64,000 nucleotides of DNA from CBDFKJ01 sp965248805 (GCA_965248805.1 CBDFKJ010000008.1:310001-374000); one strand, 5' to 3'. Positions 16,422 through 26,367 are shown, counted from the first letter of the stretch. Numbers and translations are program-made. Notes: a model not told the origin generated them from the sequence alone.

Positions 16422-17639
16422 CTAGGCCGCGCGCTTCAGTTGCAGGTTCGACCACACGTCTTCTATCGCCGCCAGCAGCCGGTCCATGGCGGCATCGTCG
16501 TGCAGCGGCGATGGTGTGATACGCAGGCGTTCGGTGCCGCGCGGCACGGTCGGATAGTTGATCGGCTGCACATAGATCCGGTGGCGGCTCATCAGTTCGT
16601 CGCTGGCCTGCTTGCACAACGCCGCCTCGCCCACGAGCACCGGAACGATGTGACACTCCGACGGCAGCATCGGAATGCCGCGTTCGTTCAATCGGCGCTT
16701 CAGGGTCGCCGACCGCTCCTGATGTCGGGCGCGGATGGCGTCGCCGTCCTTCAGGATGCGGATGCTGGTCAGCGCCCCGGCCGCGAGCGCCGGCGGCAGC
16801 GCCGTGGTGAAGATGAACGCCTCGCCGTTGGAGCGCACGAAATCGACCAGGTTCGACGACGCCGCGATGTAGCCACCCATGACGCCGAAGGCCTTGCCCA
16901 GCGTTCCCTGGACAATGTCGATGTGGTGCATGACACCCTCGCGCTCGGCCACGCCGGCGCCACGCGGGCCGTACATGCCGACCGCGTGCACCTCGTCGAG
17001 GAAGGTCAACGCGTTGTGCCGTTCGGCGACGTCGCAGATTTCAGCGATCGGCGAGATGTCGCCGTCCATCGAATAGACCGACTCGAACGCCACCAGCTTC
17101 GGCCGATGCGGATCGAACTCGCTCAACAGTTCGTCGAGATGGGCCGGGTCGTTGTGCCGGAAGATGCGTTTTTCGGCGCGGCTGTAGCGGATGCCGGCGA
17201 TCATCGAATTGTGATTGAGCGCGTCGGAGAAGATGACGCATTCGGGCAGCCGCGAAGCCAGCGTCGACAAGGTCGTCAGGTTGGCCACATAGCCCGACGT
17301 GAACAGGAGCGCGCCTTCTTTGCGGTGCAGGTCCGCCAACTCCTGCTCCAGCAGCACGTGATAGTGGTTGGTGCCGGAGATGTTGCGCGTGCCGCCGGCA
17401 CCGGCGCCGCATTCGGCCAGGGCCGCGCGCATCGCGTCCAACACCGTTTCGTTCTGGCCCATGCCCAGATAGTCATTGCTGCACCAGACCGTCACACCGT
17501 CGACTTCGCTGCCGTCCGGCATGTAGCGCTTGGCGCGGGGAAACTGGCCGGCGTGCCGCTCGAGCTCGGCGAATATGCGATAGCGGCCTTCCGCGCGGAG
17601 GCCACTCAGGCTGTCGGCGAAATAGCGCTCATAGTCCAT
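16422..17639 (-). CDS. hemA: 5-aminolevulinate synthase
   Basis: The product has 405 residues. It condenses glycine and succinyl-CoA to 5-aminolevulinate with PLP, the first step of tetrapyrrole synthesis by the C4 route used by Alphaproteobacteria. MDYERYFADSLSGLRAEGRYR is the family start. WCSNDYLGMG, GTRNISGTNHYHVLLEQELA, FLDEVHAVGMYGPRGAG (PLP-binding Asp) and QGTLGKAFGVMGGYIA (Schiff-base Lys) are present. The length is full. A GC-rich imperfect hairpin follows at about 16370-16405. Upstream (17640-17824) is a 185-bp intergenic stretch before the next IS; no clear regulator site is seen. Confidence 0.97.
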   Translation of the reverse strand: MDYERYFADSLSGLRAEGRYRIFAELERHAGQFPRAKRYMPDGSEVDGVTVWCSNDYLGMGQNETVLDAMRAALAECGAGAGGTRNISGTNHYHVLLEQELADLHRKEGALLFTSGYVANLTTLSTLASRLPECVIFSDALNHNSMIAGIRYSRAEKRIFRHNDPAHLDELLSEFDPHRPKLVAFESVYSMDGDISPIAEICDVAERHNALTFLDEVHAVGMYGPRGAGVAEREGVMHHIDIVQGTLGKAFGVMGGYIAASSNLVDFVRSNGEAFIFTTALPPALAAGALTSIRILKDGDAIRARHQERSATLKRRLNERGIPMLPSECHIVPVLVGEAALCKQASDELMSRHRIYVQPINYPTVPRGTERLRITPSPLHDDAAMDRLLAAIEDVWSNLQLKRAA

Positions 17640-17824
17640 GGCATCATCCTCTCACGGCCGCAGCTTGGTGCGCGATGGCGAGGCACGCCATTGAGCTTAG
17701 TCAAGTCCAGCGCCACAATCCAGGCGCATCGCGGTATTATGGCGCGTCACATCGCGGTGAACGGAACCGGCGGCGCCCGTGAGTGTAGGTCGATTTATGT
17801 TTAAGGATTCCTAACCACCCGCCT

Positions 17825-18039
17825 TAGCAGCCCGTTGAAAAAGTCGCGGCCATCTGACTCTGTGACGAGGGCATGGTTCGAGTCGGGAGCTTCGTCATGG
17901 CGTTGGGACACACAGGTCCTCGGCGAACGCATCGAAAACCGGCATCGACCAGCCAGCTGGTCGTAAAACACGTGGCAGGGCGGACGACAAGGGGATCGAC
18001 AGGTGGACTTGAGCGAGGCATCTCTGCCCAACTGACCAT
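17825..18039 (-). mobile_element. IS1182-family remnant joined to IS5 copy 2
   Basis: The plus-strand start TAGCAGCCCGTTGAAAAAGTC is an IS1182 end. Read on the minus strand, the remnant carries pieces of the transposase N-terminus in three frames: VSWAEMPRS, HVFYDQLA, LVDAGF and DAFAEDLCVPT. Then it goes directly to the terminal repeat, so most of the gene is deleted. It is fused to the IS5 copy at 18039/18040, cutting both elements. Confidence 0.65.
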
Positions 18040-18771
18040 CATCTTGCCGTCATGGCGGGCGGCATCGGTCACCGCCGAGCCGCGGATGAAGCCGTAGGCC
18101 CGATCGATGACGACATGATTCTTGTAGCCGAACACCGGGATCGCGATGTCGGGCACGCGCCGTTGCGACCCGGCGGGGTTCTTGCGCCGCCCGGTCTTCA
18201 CCGTCCACCGCGCATCCGTGTCCTTCTGCGCCGCCTTGGCTGGCTGATCGGGCCAGACCTCGGACGCGCTCTTGCCCGCCTTGATCGCCCGCTTCTCGTC
18301 ATCGCGGTCGCGCTGCTTGGGCGCCGATACCAGGGTCGCATCGACGATCTGCCCGCCCATCGCCAGATAGCCGCACCGGCGCAATTCGCCATCGAAGGCG
18401 GCAAACAGCTCATCCATCGCCCCGGCCCGGACCAGACGCTCGCGAAAGGTCCAGATGGTGTTCCGGTCCGGCGTCGGCGCTCCGAGATCGAAGCCCAGGA
18501 AGCGAAGCCAACTCAAGCGGTCGCGGATCAGAAACTCCATCCGCTCGTCGCTCACCGTGTGCCGCGCGGCCAGGACCAGAACCTTGAACATCGCCACCGC
18601 ATCGTAGGCCGGGCGGCCGCCTCTCGATCCGTCCGAATAGCCCAGCGCCGCCTCAAGCGGTGCGCGGAAAATCTCGAAATCGACAACCTTCGCCAGCACC
18701 TCCAACGGATCGCCAGTCGCCGAAAGCTTGCGCAAATGATCCGGTAAGCCGAACAGGCCAGTCTGCCTCAT
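18040..18771 (-). pseudogene. IS5-family transposase, C-terminally truncated
   Basis: This keeps 244 residues, MRQTGLFGLPDH... to ...DAARHDGKM, about 96% like the 359-residue copy at 4415-5494 by eye. The first catalytic Asp (QIVDATLVSAP) is present, but the second (ADSAYRSK) and the Glu are lost. The frame continues for about 70 unrelated codons into the IS1182 remnant. ATG 18771 follows GAGGGGGGT. Confidence 0.85.
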
Positions 18772-18845
18772 CAATACCCCCCTCGAATCGAACCGCCGCA
18801 GAGAATCACAACAAGGCAAAATTGGCGAGGTAAATAGAGGCGTCC
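18040..18845 (-). mobile_element. IS5-family element copy 2, 3' part lost
   Basis: This matches the left ~800 bp of the element at 4343-5631. The outer end is GGACGCCTCTATTTACC (complement of 18845-18829). The match stops within the transposase codons for HDGKM, where the IS1182 remnant begins. It is inserted in the small secreted-protein gene at 18846-18943. Confidence 0.75.
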
Positions 18846-18943
18846 ACCTTTACGCCTCCGGTTGCGTTGGCGGACCCCACTAAAGAAGCCAACCCCACTC
18901 CAAGCAAAACTGCGACAGCAGCGTGAGCGTTTCCTCGTTTCAT
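18846..18943 (-). pseudogene. Small secreted protein, signal peptide only, cut by IS5
   Basis: ATG 18943 follows AAAGGGACGAAAA. The frame reads MKRGNAHAAVAVLLGVGLAS..., a clear signal peptide ending VGSANA, then TGGVKV. IS5 copy 2 then supplies DASIYLANFALL and a stop. No continuation is present past the IS mosaic. The mature protein is unknown. Confidence 0.65.
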
Positions 18944-19093
18944 TTTTCGTCCCTTTTGCGCATGTGTGATGAGGGCTCAGCATCACCTCGCTTGGGCACC
19001 GCTGAACTTCAGATGTAGTTATGTCAAACGGCTGAACAAGGCGGCTCCGGACGGATTGATCTCGCTCAATACGGTCGCCGCCGGCTTTGCGCG

Positions 19094-20446
19094 CTAGGCT
19101 GGCGCTGCCAGGCCGACGGCCTTCAATGCCTTGGCTTGGCGTCTTTCCAGCTTCGCCTCATCGAAATCGGCGACCAGATCGTGAAACATGCGATACCAGT
19201 TGAGTTCCGCCTTCAGGCGTAGGAACACCGAGCCGAGGCCTATGGCGGCGCGGTCCATCAGCACGAACTCGCGCGGCGGCATGACGCCGCCGACCTGGCG
19301 TAGCTCCATATGCACCTTGCGGGCGACGCGGGCGCCATAGACGCCGCTATCGCTTTCCTGAATGCGCTGCACTTTGTCCTCCAGCAGCGGGGCGTACAGG
19401 TACTCGGCCCAGATGTTGAGCACGGCCAAGGTCTCGCGCGACAGATCGGTGAAACCCCAGGTCTCGTAGGCATGCACCGCCAGATCCTCATCGCCGGTCT
19501 GAAGCGCATGATAGAGGTCGATGACGCCGCGCACGAACTTCGGCGCGAACACCCGGATGCAGCCAAAGTCGTACAGATTGACCGAGTGATCGCCGGGCCG
19601 AACCGTGTAGTTGCCCAAATGCGGATCGCCGTGAATGACGCCGTAGTTGTAGAACGGCACGTACCAGGCGCGGAACATGTTGGCCGCGATCTGGCAACGG
19701 CTGGCGGCGTCGCGGTCGACGAAATCGAGTAGCGGCTCGCCGTCCAACCACGTCGTCGTCAGCAAACGCTCCGTCGACAGCTCATCGACCATTTCGGGAA
19801 CGTGGACGCCCTTTTCCTTGGCGAGTATGCGCCGGTAGAGCTTGGTGTGGCGCGCCTCGCGCACATAGTCGAGCTCTTCGCGCAGCCGCTCGCCGAGCTC
19901 GGCGTGAATCTGGCTGGTATCGATGGTTTTGTCGTAGCGTTCGAAGACCGCGAACATCAGTTTGAGCTGCGACAGATCGGCGGCGACCGCCGACGACATG
20001 TCGGGATACTGCAGCTTGCACGCCAGCTCCCGGCCGTCGAGGCCAATGGCGCGGTGGACCTGACCGAGCGAGGCGGCGCGGGCGGCGTGGCGTTCGAATT
20101 CGCGAAACTTGCTGGGCCAATCGGGTCCCAGCTCCGCCGTCATCCGCCGTTTGACGAACGGCCAGCCCATCGACGGTGCGTTGGCCTGCAACTCAGTGAG
20201 TTCGGCGACGTACTCCGCCGGCAGGGCGTCGGGAATGGTCGCCAGGATCTGTGCGGCCTTCATCAGCGGCCCCTTCAGCCCACCCAGCGCCGCCTTCAGG
20301 GCCGCAGCGTGGCGTTCGCGGTCGAGATCGAGACCCAGATAGCGGCTGCCGGCCGCCCGTGCCGCCAGACCGCCGACGGCCGTGCCGACGCGCGTGTAGC
20401 GGCCGACCCTGCCACGCAGGGTGGAGCGATCGTCCCCCTTTGCCAC
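19094..20446 (-). CDS. ABC1/UbiB-family atypical kinase
   Basis: The product has 450 residues. The family motif of the N-terminal extension is GPLMKAAQILATIPDALP (KxGQ-like, here KAAQ). The kinase-like core has the Ala-rich loop ARAASLGQVHRA, the Lys in ELACKLQYPD, the catalytic loop VIHGDPHLGNYTV and the metal-binding NLYDFGCIRVF. Members such as UbiB/COQ8 support ubiquinone synthesis, but no ubi genes are adjacent, so the role is inferred only at family level. It lies 18 bp after the M3 peptidase gene on the same strand, probably in one operon. Confidence 0.9.
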   Translation of the reverse strand: MAKGDDRSTLRGRVGRYTRVGTAVGGLAARAAGSRYLGLDLDRERHAAALKAALGGLKGPLMKAAQILATIPDALPAEYVAELTELQANAPSMGWPFVKRRMTAELGPDWPSKFREFERHAARAASLGQVHRAIGLDGRELACKLQYPDMSSAVAADLSQLKLMFAVFERYDKTIDTSQIHAELGERLREELDYVREARHTKLYRRILAKEKGVHVPEMVDELSTERLLTTTWLDGEPLLDFVDRDAASRCQIAANMFRAWYVPFYNYGVIHGDPHLGNYTVRPGDHSVNLYDFGCIRVFAPKFVRGVIDLYHALQTGDEDLAVHAYETWGFTDLSRETLAVLNIWAEYLYAPLLEDKVQRIQESDSGVYGARVARKVHMELRQVGGVMPPREFVLMDRAAIGLGSVFLRLKAELNWYRMFHDLVADFDEAKLERRQAKALKAVGLAAPA

Positions 20447-20464
20447 GACTAGATCGACCGCCCG

Positions 20465-22264
20465 TCAGCCCAGCGCTTCAAGCTCATCGACGAACCCCTC
20501 GATGACACCGAGGCCCTGTTGCCAGAAGCCGGGGTCGGCCGCGTCCAGTCCATAGGGCGCCAGCAACTCGCGGTGGCGCAGCGTGCCGCCGGCGCGCAGC
20601 GTATCCAGATACTTCGCGGCGAAGCCGTCCGGGGCCCGCTCGTAGACCGCATACAGCGAATTCACCAGGCAATCGCCGAAGGCGTAGGCGTAGACATAGA
20701 AGGGCGCATGGACGAAATGCGGGACATAGGCCCAGTAGTGCTTGTAGTCGTCGTCGAAGCGCAGCGCCGGCCCAAGGCTCTCCGATTGGACGTCCATCCA
20801 GATCGCGCCCAAGTCATCGACCAGCAGCTCGCCGTCCCGCCGCCGCTCGTGCACCCGGCGCTCGAATTCGTAGAACGCGATCTGGCGCACCACGGTGTTG
20901 AGCATGTCTTCGACCTTGCCGGCCAGCAACGCCCGGCGGCAGCGCGGATCGGTGGCCTCCGCCAGCAGCTTGCGGAACGTCAGCATCTCGCCGAACACGC
21001 TGGCGGTCTCGGCGAGCGTCAGCGGCGTGTCGGCCATCAGCAATCCCTGATCCGCCGCCAGCACCTGATGCACACCGTGGCCCAGCTCATGCGCCAGCGT
21101 CATCACGTCGCGCGACTTGCCCTGATAGTTGAGCAGCAGATACGGATGCGCGCTGGGCACCGTGGGGTGCGCAAACGCGCCGGGCGCCTTGCCCGGCCGC
21201 GCCGGCGCATCGATCCAGGGCCGCTCGAAGAAGCGTTGGGCGATGCCGCCCAAGTCGGGCGAGAAGCGCTCATAGGCGTCCATAACCGTGCTCACGGCCT
21301 GATCCCACGGCACGATGTTGGTATCGGCGTCCGGAAGCGGCGCGTTGCGGTCCCATTGGTCGAGCCGGTCGCCACCGAACCACTTGGCCTTGAGCCCGTA
21401 GTAGCGGTGACTCAGGCGCGGGTACGCACCGCGCACCGCCGACACCAGCGCGTCAACCACCTCGTCCTCGACGAAGTTGGCCAAGTTGCGGGACGAGCTC
21501 GGCCGCGCGAAATGACGCCACTCATCTTCGACCGCCTTGTCCTTGACGAGCGTGTTGGTGATGAACGCGAACGTCGTGGCGTTGGCGCCGAGCACGCGGC
21601 CAAGCGATGCGGCGGCGGCGCGCCGTCTGTCGCGGTCGCGGTCGCTGAACAGGTTGAGGATCTGCGCCATCGACAGCTCCGCACCGTCGACGGTGAAGCG
21701 CAGGCGCGCCATGGTCTCGTCGAACAACCGCACCCACGCGCCCTTGCCCGCGACCGCCTTCTCGTGCAGCAGCTTCTCAAGATCCTCGGGGAGCTGATGC
21801 GGGCGAAAGGCACAGATTTCGCGCAGCCACGGCCGGAAACGCCCCAACTCCGGCGCCTTCAGCTTCTCTTCCAACGCCGTGTCGTCGATGCGGTTCATCT
21901 CCAAGGCAAAGAACAGTACGTGCGTGCCGATTTCGGTGACACGCTCGCGCATACTCTGGAAGAACTGGCCGATCTCAGGGTCGCCGACATTCGCGGAATG
22001 ACACAGTTGGGCGAAGCTCGATACCCGGCCGAGCGCTTCCTGCAAGCGCTCGTACTCGCTCACCGCCGCCCCCAGCGCCGCACCGCCGAGCGACGCCAAC
22101 CGGCCGGCGTAGCGCTTGGCGAACGCCTTCGCATCGGCCTCGGCCGTGCCGAGGTCCTTGCGCAATCGCTGCGACCGCATGCCGTCGTAGAGATCATCGA
22201 GGTCCCATTCGGGCAGCGCGCCCAAATCGTCGTGGGTCGGCTGGGCGATGGCGGCGTCAGTCAT
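20465..22264 (-). CDS. M3-family oligoendopeptidase (PepF-like)
   Basis: The product has 599 residues, is cytosolic and depends on zinc. The catalytic motif is in VMTLAHELGHGVHQVLAADQ (HExxH), followed by the third ligand in TLAETASVFGEMLTFRKLL. The N-terminal helical part begins LPEWDLDDLYDGMRS, typical of the pepF/M3 group. These enzymes degrade short peptides released by protein turnover. ATG 22264 is followed 1.8 kb later by the ABC1 kinase gene on the same strand. It diverges from the acyl-CoA ligase gene. Confidence 0.93.
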   Translation of the reverse strand: MTDAAIAQPTHDDLGALPEWDLDDLYDGMRSQRLRKDLGTAEADAKAFAKRYAGRLASLGGAALGAAVSEYERLQEALGRVSSFAQLCHSANVGDPEIGQFFQSMRERVTEIGTHVLFFALEMNRIDDTALEEKLKAPELGRFRPWLREICAFRPHQLPEDLEKLLHEKAVAGKGAWVRLFDETMARLRFTVDGAELSMAQILNLFSDRDRDRRRAAAASLGRVLGANATTFAFITNTLVKDKAVEDEWRHFARPSSSRNLANFVEDEVVDALVSAVRGAYPRLSHRYYGLKAKWFGGDRLDQWDRNAPLPDADTNIVPWDQAVSTVMDAYERFSPDLGGIAQRFFERPWIDAPARPGKAPGAFAHPTVPSAHPYLLLNYQGKSRDVMTLAHELGHGVHQVLAADQGLLMADTPLTLAETASVFGEMLTFRKLLAEATDPRCRRALLAGKVEDMLNTVVRQIAFYEFERRVHERRRDGELLVDDLGAIWMDVQSESLGPALRFDDDYKHYWAYVPHFVHAPFYVYAYAFGDCLVNSLYAVYERAPDGFAAKYLDTLRAGGTLRHRELLAPYGLDAADPGFWQQGLGVIEGFVDELEALG

Positions 22265-22380
22265 GTGTGGCTCCTTGCGCGATGGCGAAGTCCCATATCA
22301 CAATCATTAGTGTTGGCCACTAGTATTGGCGGCGATGCGGTGTACAACAAGCCGCGCGGCATCGGAGGGAGGGCGATTCG

Positions 22381-24198
22381 ATGACATACAGCGACCGCTA
22401 CGCACAATGGCGCAGCCTGCCGCAGGTCTTCTTCGACAAGGCCGCAGAGTTGGGCGAAAAGCCGTTTGCCTGGTCGAAGCATCAGAAATCGTGGCGCCCG
22501 TTGGGTTGGCGTGCAGCGCAGGACGAGGTGAGCGGGCTGAGCCGCGGTCTGCGCAGACTGGGCGTGGCACCGGGCGACCGGGTCGCCCTGGTGTCGGAGA
22601 ATCGCCCGGAATGGGCCTTGGCCGAGTTGGCGATCATGGCCGCGCGCGCCATCACGGTGCCGGCCTACACCACCAACACCGTCGCCGACCATACCCATGT
22701 CCTGAAGGACTCCGGCGCCAAGCTCGCGATCGTTTCGACCGCGCGCCTGGCCGAGCGCCTGCTGCCGGCGGCGCAGGAAGCGGAAGTCGAGGCCGTCATT
22801 GCCCTGCAAACGCCGACGGCGCAAGCGACCGTGCCGGTACACGCGTGGAGTGACGTCGTCGACAGCGGCCGCGCGCAGGCCGACGATGTCATCTCATTTG
22901 CCTCCGAGATCAATCGCGGCGACATCAGCTGCCTGATCTACACCTCCGGCACCGGCGGCGATCCCAAGGGCGTGATGCTCAGCCATGGCGCCATCATCTG
23001 CAATTGCATGGGCGCCTTCCACCTCTTCAACGATCCCGGCGAACTGGACGTCGACCGCGAGGTGTTCCTGTCGTTCCTGCCGTTGAGCCACTCGTATGAG
23101 CACGCGGCGGGACTGCACTTTCCAATTTCCATCGGTGCCGAGATCTACTACGCCGAAAGCGTCGAGCGGCTGGTCGACAACATGGCCGAGGTGCGCCCGA
23201 CCATCATGACCGCGGTGCCGCGGCTGTATGAGTTGATGCATCAACGCATTGTCACCGGGGTCGATCGCAAGGGCGGTCTGTCGGCAAAACTGTTCCACCG
23301 TTCGGTAACGCTGGGCACGAAGCGCTACAAGCACAGCGCGGCATCCCTCGGTCTGGCCGAACGCATCACCGACCGGGTGCTCGACAAGTTGGTACGCGCC
23401 AAGGTCGCCGAGCGTTTCGGCGGCCGCTTGAAGGCCTTCGTCTCCGGTGGGGCGCCGCTCAATCCCGAGATCGGCGAGTTCTTCCTGGCGCTTGGCGTCC
23501 GCTTGTTGCAGGGCTACGGCCAAACCGAGACCGCGCCCGTGGTCTCGTGCAATCCTCTCAACGCCATCAAGATCGAGACCGTCGGTCCACCGGTGAAGGA
23601 TGTCGAGGTCAAGATCGCCGACGACGGTGAAATCGTCGTGCGCGGCGAGCTGACGATGCAGGGCTATTGGAACAATCCGCAGGCCACGGCCGAGGTCTTG
23701 CGCGACGGCTGGGTGCACACCGGCGACATCGGCGAGATCGACGCCGAAGGCTACATCAGGATTACCGACCGCAAGAAGGACATCATCGTCAATTCCGGCG
23801 GCGACAATCTGTCGCCGGCGCGGGTTGAGTCGATGCTCACCTTCGAGCCCGAACTGGAGCAGGCGATGGTCTATGGCGATCGCCGCCCGCATCTTGTCGC
23901 CGTGGTGGTGCCCGACCAGCATTTTGCCGATGCCTGGGCGAAGTCTCACGGTAAGGACGCCGATCTCGCGACATTGGCCACGGACGCCGAGTTTCACCAT
24001 GCGTTGGCGGCGGTGGTCGATCGCGTCAATGCGCGGCTGTCGATGATCGAGAGGGTTCGGCGGTTCATCGTCGCGCAAGCGCCGTTCACCACCGAGAACG
24101 GCTTGCAGACGCCGTCGCTGAAGATCCGCCGTCACAAGATCAAAGACAAATACGGCGACGCGCTCGAATCGCTCTACGCCCACGGCGCGGCAGCATAG
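22381..24198 (+). CDS. Long-chain fatty-acid-CoA ligase (AMP-binding)
   Basis: The product has 605 residues. It activates fatty acids to acyl-CoA through an acyl-AMP. The P-loop-like motif is CLIYTSGTGGDPKGVMLSHG; the adenylate-forming motifs are LLQGYGQTETAPVVS, GWVHTGDIGEIDAEGYI and ITDRKKDIIVNSGGDNLSP. The length and the last part (TPSLKIRRHKIKDKYGDALESLY) fit the eukaryote-like FAA/long-chain group found in Alphaproteobacteria. ATG 22381 follows GGAGGG. It stands alone, with 123 bp to cysK. Confidence 0.93.
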   Translation: MTYSDRYAQWRSLPQVFFDKAAELGEKPFAWSKHQKSWRPLGWRAAQDEVSGLSRGLRRLGVAPGDRVALVSENRPEWALAELAIMAARAITVPAYTTNTVADHTHVLKDSGAKLAIVSTARLAERLLPAAQEAEVEAVIALQTPTAQATVPVHAWSDVVDSGRAQADDVISFASEINRGDISCLIYTSGTGGDPKGVMLSHGAIICNCMGAFHLFNDPGELDVDREVFLSFLPLSHSYEHAAGLHFPISIGAEIYYAESVERLVDNMAEVRPTIMTAVPRLYELMHQRIVTGVDRKGGLSAKLFHRSVTLGTKRYKHSAASLGLAERITDRVLDKLVRAKVAERFGGRLKAFVSGGAPLNPEIGEFFLALGVRLLQGYGQTETAPVVSCNPLNAIKIETVGPPVKDVEVKIADDGEIVVRGELTMQGYWNNPQATAEVLRDGWVHTGDIGEIDAEGYIRITDRKKDIIVNSGGDNLSPARVESMLTFEPELEQAMVYGDRRPHLVAVVVPDQHFADAWAKSHGKDADLATLATDAEFHHALAAVVDRVNARLSMIERVRRFIVAQAPFTTENGLQTPSLKIRRHKIKDKYGDALESLYAHGAAA

Positions 24199-24321
24199 TT
24201 CGCGGGTGGCCCACGCGCGCGAACATTGCGTGGCAGCGGCCGAATGCTCCAAACCGCCCGCGCAGCAAACGCTGGCGTAGACACATACCGGCCGGTCCAA
24301 TGTGGGAGAGTGAAACAGGCG

Positions 24322-25378
24322 ATGGGACGCAGATACGAGAACATCCTCGGAACCGTGGGCAACACGCCGGTAGTCAAGATCGGCAAGCTGGCGCCGAAAG
24401 GGATCGACCTCTACGTCAAGATCGAGGCGTTCAACCTCCTGGGATCGGTGAAGGATAGGCTGGCCCTGGGCGTCATCGAAGACGCCGAACGGACCGGCGC
24501 GCTGAAGCCCGGGCAGACCGTGATCGAGGCCACCAGCGGCAACACCGGCATCGGCCTTGCCATGGTGTGAGCGCAAAAGGGCTGTCCGCTCGTCGTGACC
24601 ATGGCGGAGAGTTTCAGCGTCGAGCGGCGCAAGCTGATGCGCTTTCTCGGCGCCAAGGTGGTGCTGACGCCGGTCGCCGCGAAGGGAACCGGCATGGTCA
24701 GCAAAGCGAACGAGCTGGCCGCCGCGCATGGCTGGTTTCTGACCCGCCAGTTCGAGAACGAGGCCAACGCCGACATGCATTCGCGTACCACGGCGAGGGA
24801 AATCCTCGACGATTTCGCCGGCGAGAAGCTCGACTATTGGGTGACCGGGTTCGGCACCGGCGGGACGCTGAAGGGCGTGGCACGCGTCCTGGCCAAGGAG
24901 CGGCCGGAGACCAAGATCGTCGTTTGCGAGCCGGAGTTGGCGCCGATGCTCAGTGCCGGCGTCGCGCAAGACCGCAACCCCGACGGCTCACCGGCCGCCA
25001 GCCATCCGTCGTTCACGCCGCACCCGATGCAAGGTTGGAGCCCGGACTTCATCCCGAAGCTCACCGGCGACGCGGTCGCGGCCGGCGCGATCGACGAACT
25101 GCTGAAGATCCCGGCGCCGGAGGCGATGCGCTGCAGCCGGGAACTGGCGCAGAAGGAAGGCATCTTCGTTGGCATAACCTCGGGCGCGACCTTCGCCGGC
25201 GCGCTCAAGGTCTGCGCGCAAGCGCCGGCCGGCTCGACCGTGATCGCCATGCTGCCCGACACTGGCGAACGCTTTTTAACGACACCGCTATTCGGTGACG
25301 TTTCCGGCGGACATGACCGAGGCGGAGTTGGAGATCTCGAATTCGACACCCGGCTTCCACCTGCCCGCCGCCGCCTGA
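24322..25378 (+). pseudogene. cysK: Cysteine synthase with in-frame TGA and a frameshift
   Basis: This is an O-acetylserine sulfhydrylase, PLP-dependent. ATG 24322 begins MGRRYENILGTVGNTPVVKI; the PLP Lys lies in NLLGSVKDRLA and the phosphate loop in EATSGNTGIGLAMV. TGA at 24568-24570 stands where relatives often have Cys (AMVCAxKG). The frame then continues AQKGCPLVVTMAESFSVERR to VIAMLPDTGERFLTTPLFGDV. A second defect is an extra T in GTTTCC (25300-25305): removing it gives VPADMTEAELEISNSTPGFHLPAAA and TGA 25376-25378. With the insertion removed the length is 352 codons. Both faults make it non-functional as written. Confidence 0.88.
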
Positions 25379-25389
25379 CGGACGCGGAC

Positions 25390-26367
25390 TCAGCCCAGGT
25401 GATAGGAGCGGTACCACTCGACGAAGCGCGGGACGCCCTCATCGATCGAGGTCTTGGGCGAAAACCGCAGATCGCGCTTAGCGGCGGCGATGTCGGCGAA
25501 GGTCTCTTTCACGTCGCCTAGCTGCATCGGTTGGAAATCGAGCTGCGCCTTGCTGCCCAGCGCCTTCTCGATCAGCTCAATGAACCGCAGCAGCGGCTCG
25601 GAACTATTGTTGCCCAGGTTGTAGACGCGGTGCGGCACGCCGTCGCCGCGCGGCGGCCGTTTGATCGCGGCCAGCGTGCCGGCGACGATATCGTCGATGT
25701 AGGTGAAATCGCGGCGCATGTCGCCATGGTTGAACACCGGGATCGCTTCGCCGGCCAGGATCTTGCGCACGAAAATGTAGGCCGACATGTCGGGCCGACC
25801 CCAGGGTCCGTAGACCGTGAAGAAGCGCAGGCCGGTTGCCTTCACGCCAAAGATGTTGGCGTAGGCGTGGGTCATCAGCTCGTCGGCGCATTTGGTGGCG
25901 GCGTAGAGCGAGACCGGATTGTCGACGCGGTCCTTGACCGAGAACGGCAGTTTGGTGTTGCCGCCATAGACGGAGGACGAGCTGGCATAGACGAAGTGGT
26001 CCAGATCGTCGCCCAGGCGCCGCGCGCATTCCATCATGTTGAAGTGGCCGACCAGATTTGCGGTCACATAGGCACGCGGATTGGTCAGGCTGTAGCGGAC
26101 ACCGGCCTGGGCGGCGAGATGGACGATACGCGTGACATCGGGGGTCTGGTCCACGATCCGGTCGATCACCGCTTCGTCGGCGATGTCGGCGCGGACGAAG
26201 CGAAAGCCGGACTGCCCCTCGATCTTGGCCAGGCGCGCCTGTTTCAGGGTCGGGTCGCAATAGTCATTGAGATTGTCGATGCCCACGACCTGCTCGCCGC
26301 GCCCGAGCAGCGCCGCGGCAACATGGAATCCAATGAACCCGGCGACCCCGGTTAGTAAGATGGTCAC
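25390..26367 (-). CDS. NAD-dependent sugar-nucleotide epimerase (UDP-glucuronate 4-epimerase-like)
   Basis: The product has 325 residues and is an extended SDR. GTG 26367 follows AAGGGGGG and starts directly before TILLTGVAGFIGFHVAAALL (TGxxGxxG). The catalytic set is ASSSSVYGG (Ser), LYAATKCADE (Tyr-x3-Lys) and VYGPWGRPDMSAYIFVRKI, the typical GalE/Gae block. Sequence after the active site (FTYIDDIVAGTLAAI) is close to UDP-glucuronate 4-epimerases that feed capsule or LPS sugars; substrate is inferred. It stands alone, with no other polysaccharide gene nearby. Confidence 0.88.
   Translation of the reverse strand: MTILLTGVAGFIGFHVAAALLGRGEQVVGIDNLNDYCDPTLKQARLAKIEGQSGFRFVRADIADEAVIDRIVDQTPDVTRIVHLAAQAGVRYSLTNPRAYVTANLVGHFNMMECARRLGDDLDHFVYASSSSVYGGNTKLPFSVKDRVDNPVSLYAATKCADELMTHAYANIFGVKATGLRFFTVYGPWGRPDMSAYIFVRKILAGEAIPVFNHGDMRRDFTYIDDIVAGTLAAIKRPPRGDGVPHRVYNLGNNSSEPLLRFIELIEKALGSKAQLDFQPMQLGDVKETFADIAAAKRDLRFSPKTSIDEGVPRFVEWYRSYHLG

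Noticed and set aside
19010..19097. Plus-strand frame ending ...APDGLISLNTVAAGFAR at TAG 19095-19097, perhaps a C-terminal gene fragment.
   Set aside because: Short, no start, no recognised family, and it overlaps the 3' end of the ABC1 kinase gene.
24568..24570. Possible selenocysteine codon: TGA at a Cys position of cysteine synthase.
   Set aside because: No SECIS-like hairpin could be recognised just downstream, the Cys is not catalytic, and the gene has a second lesion.
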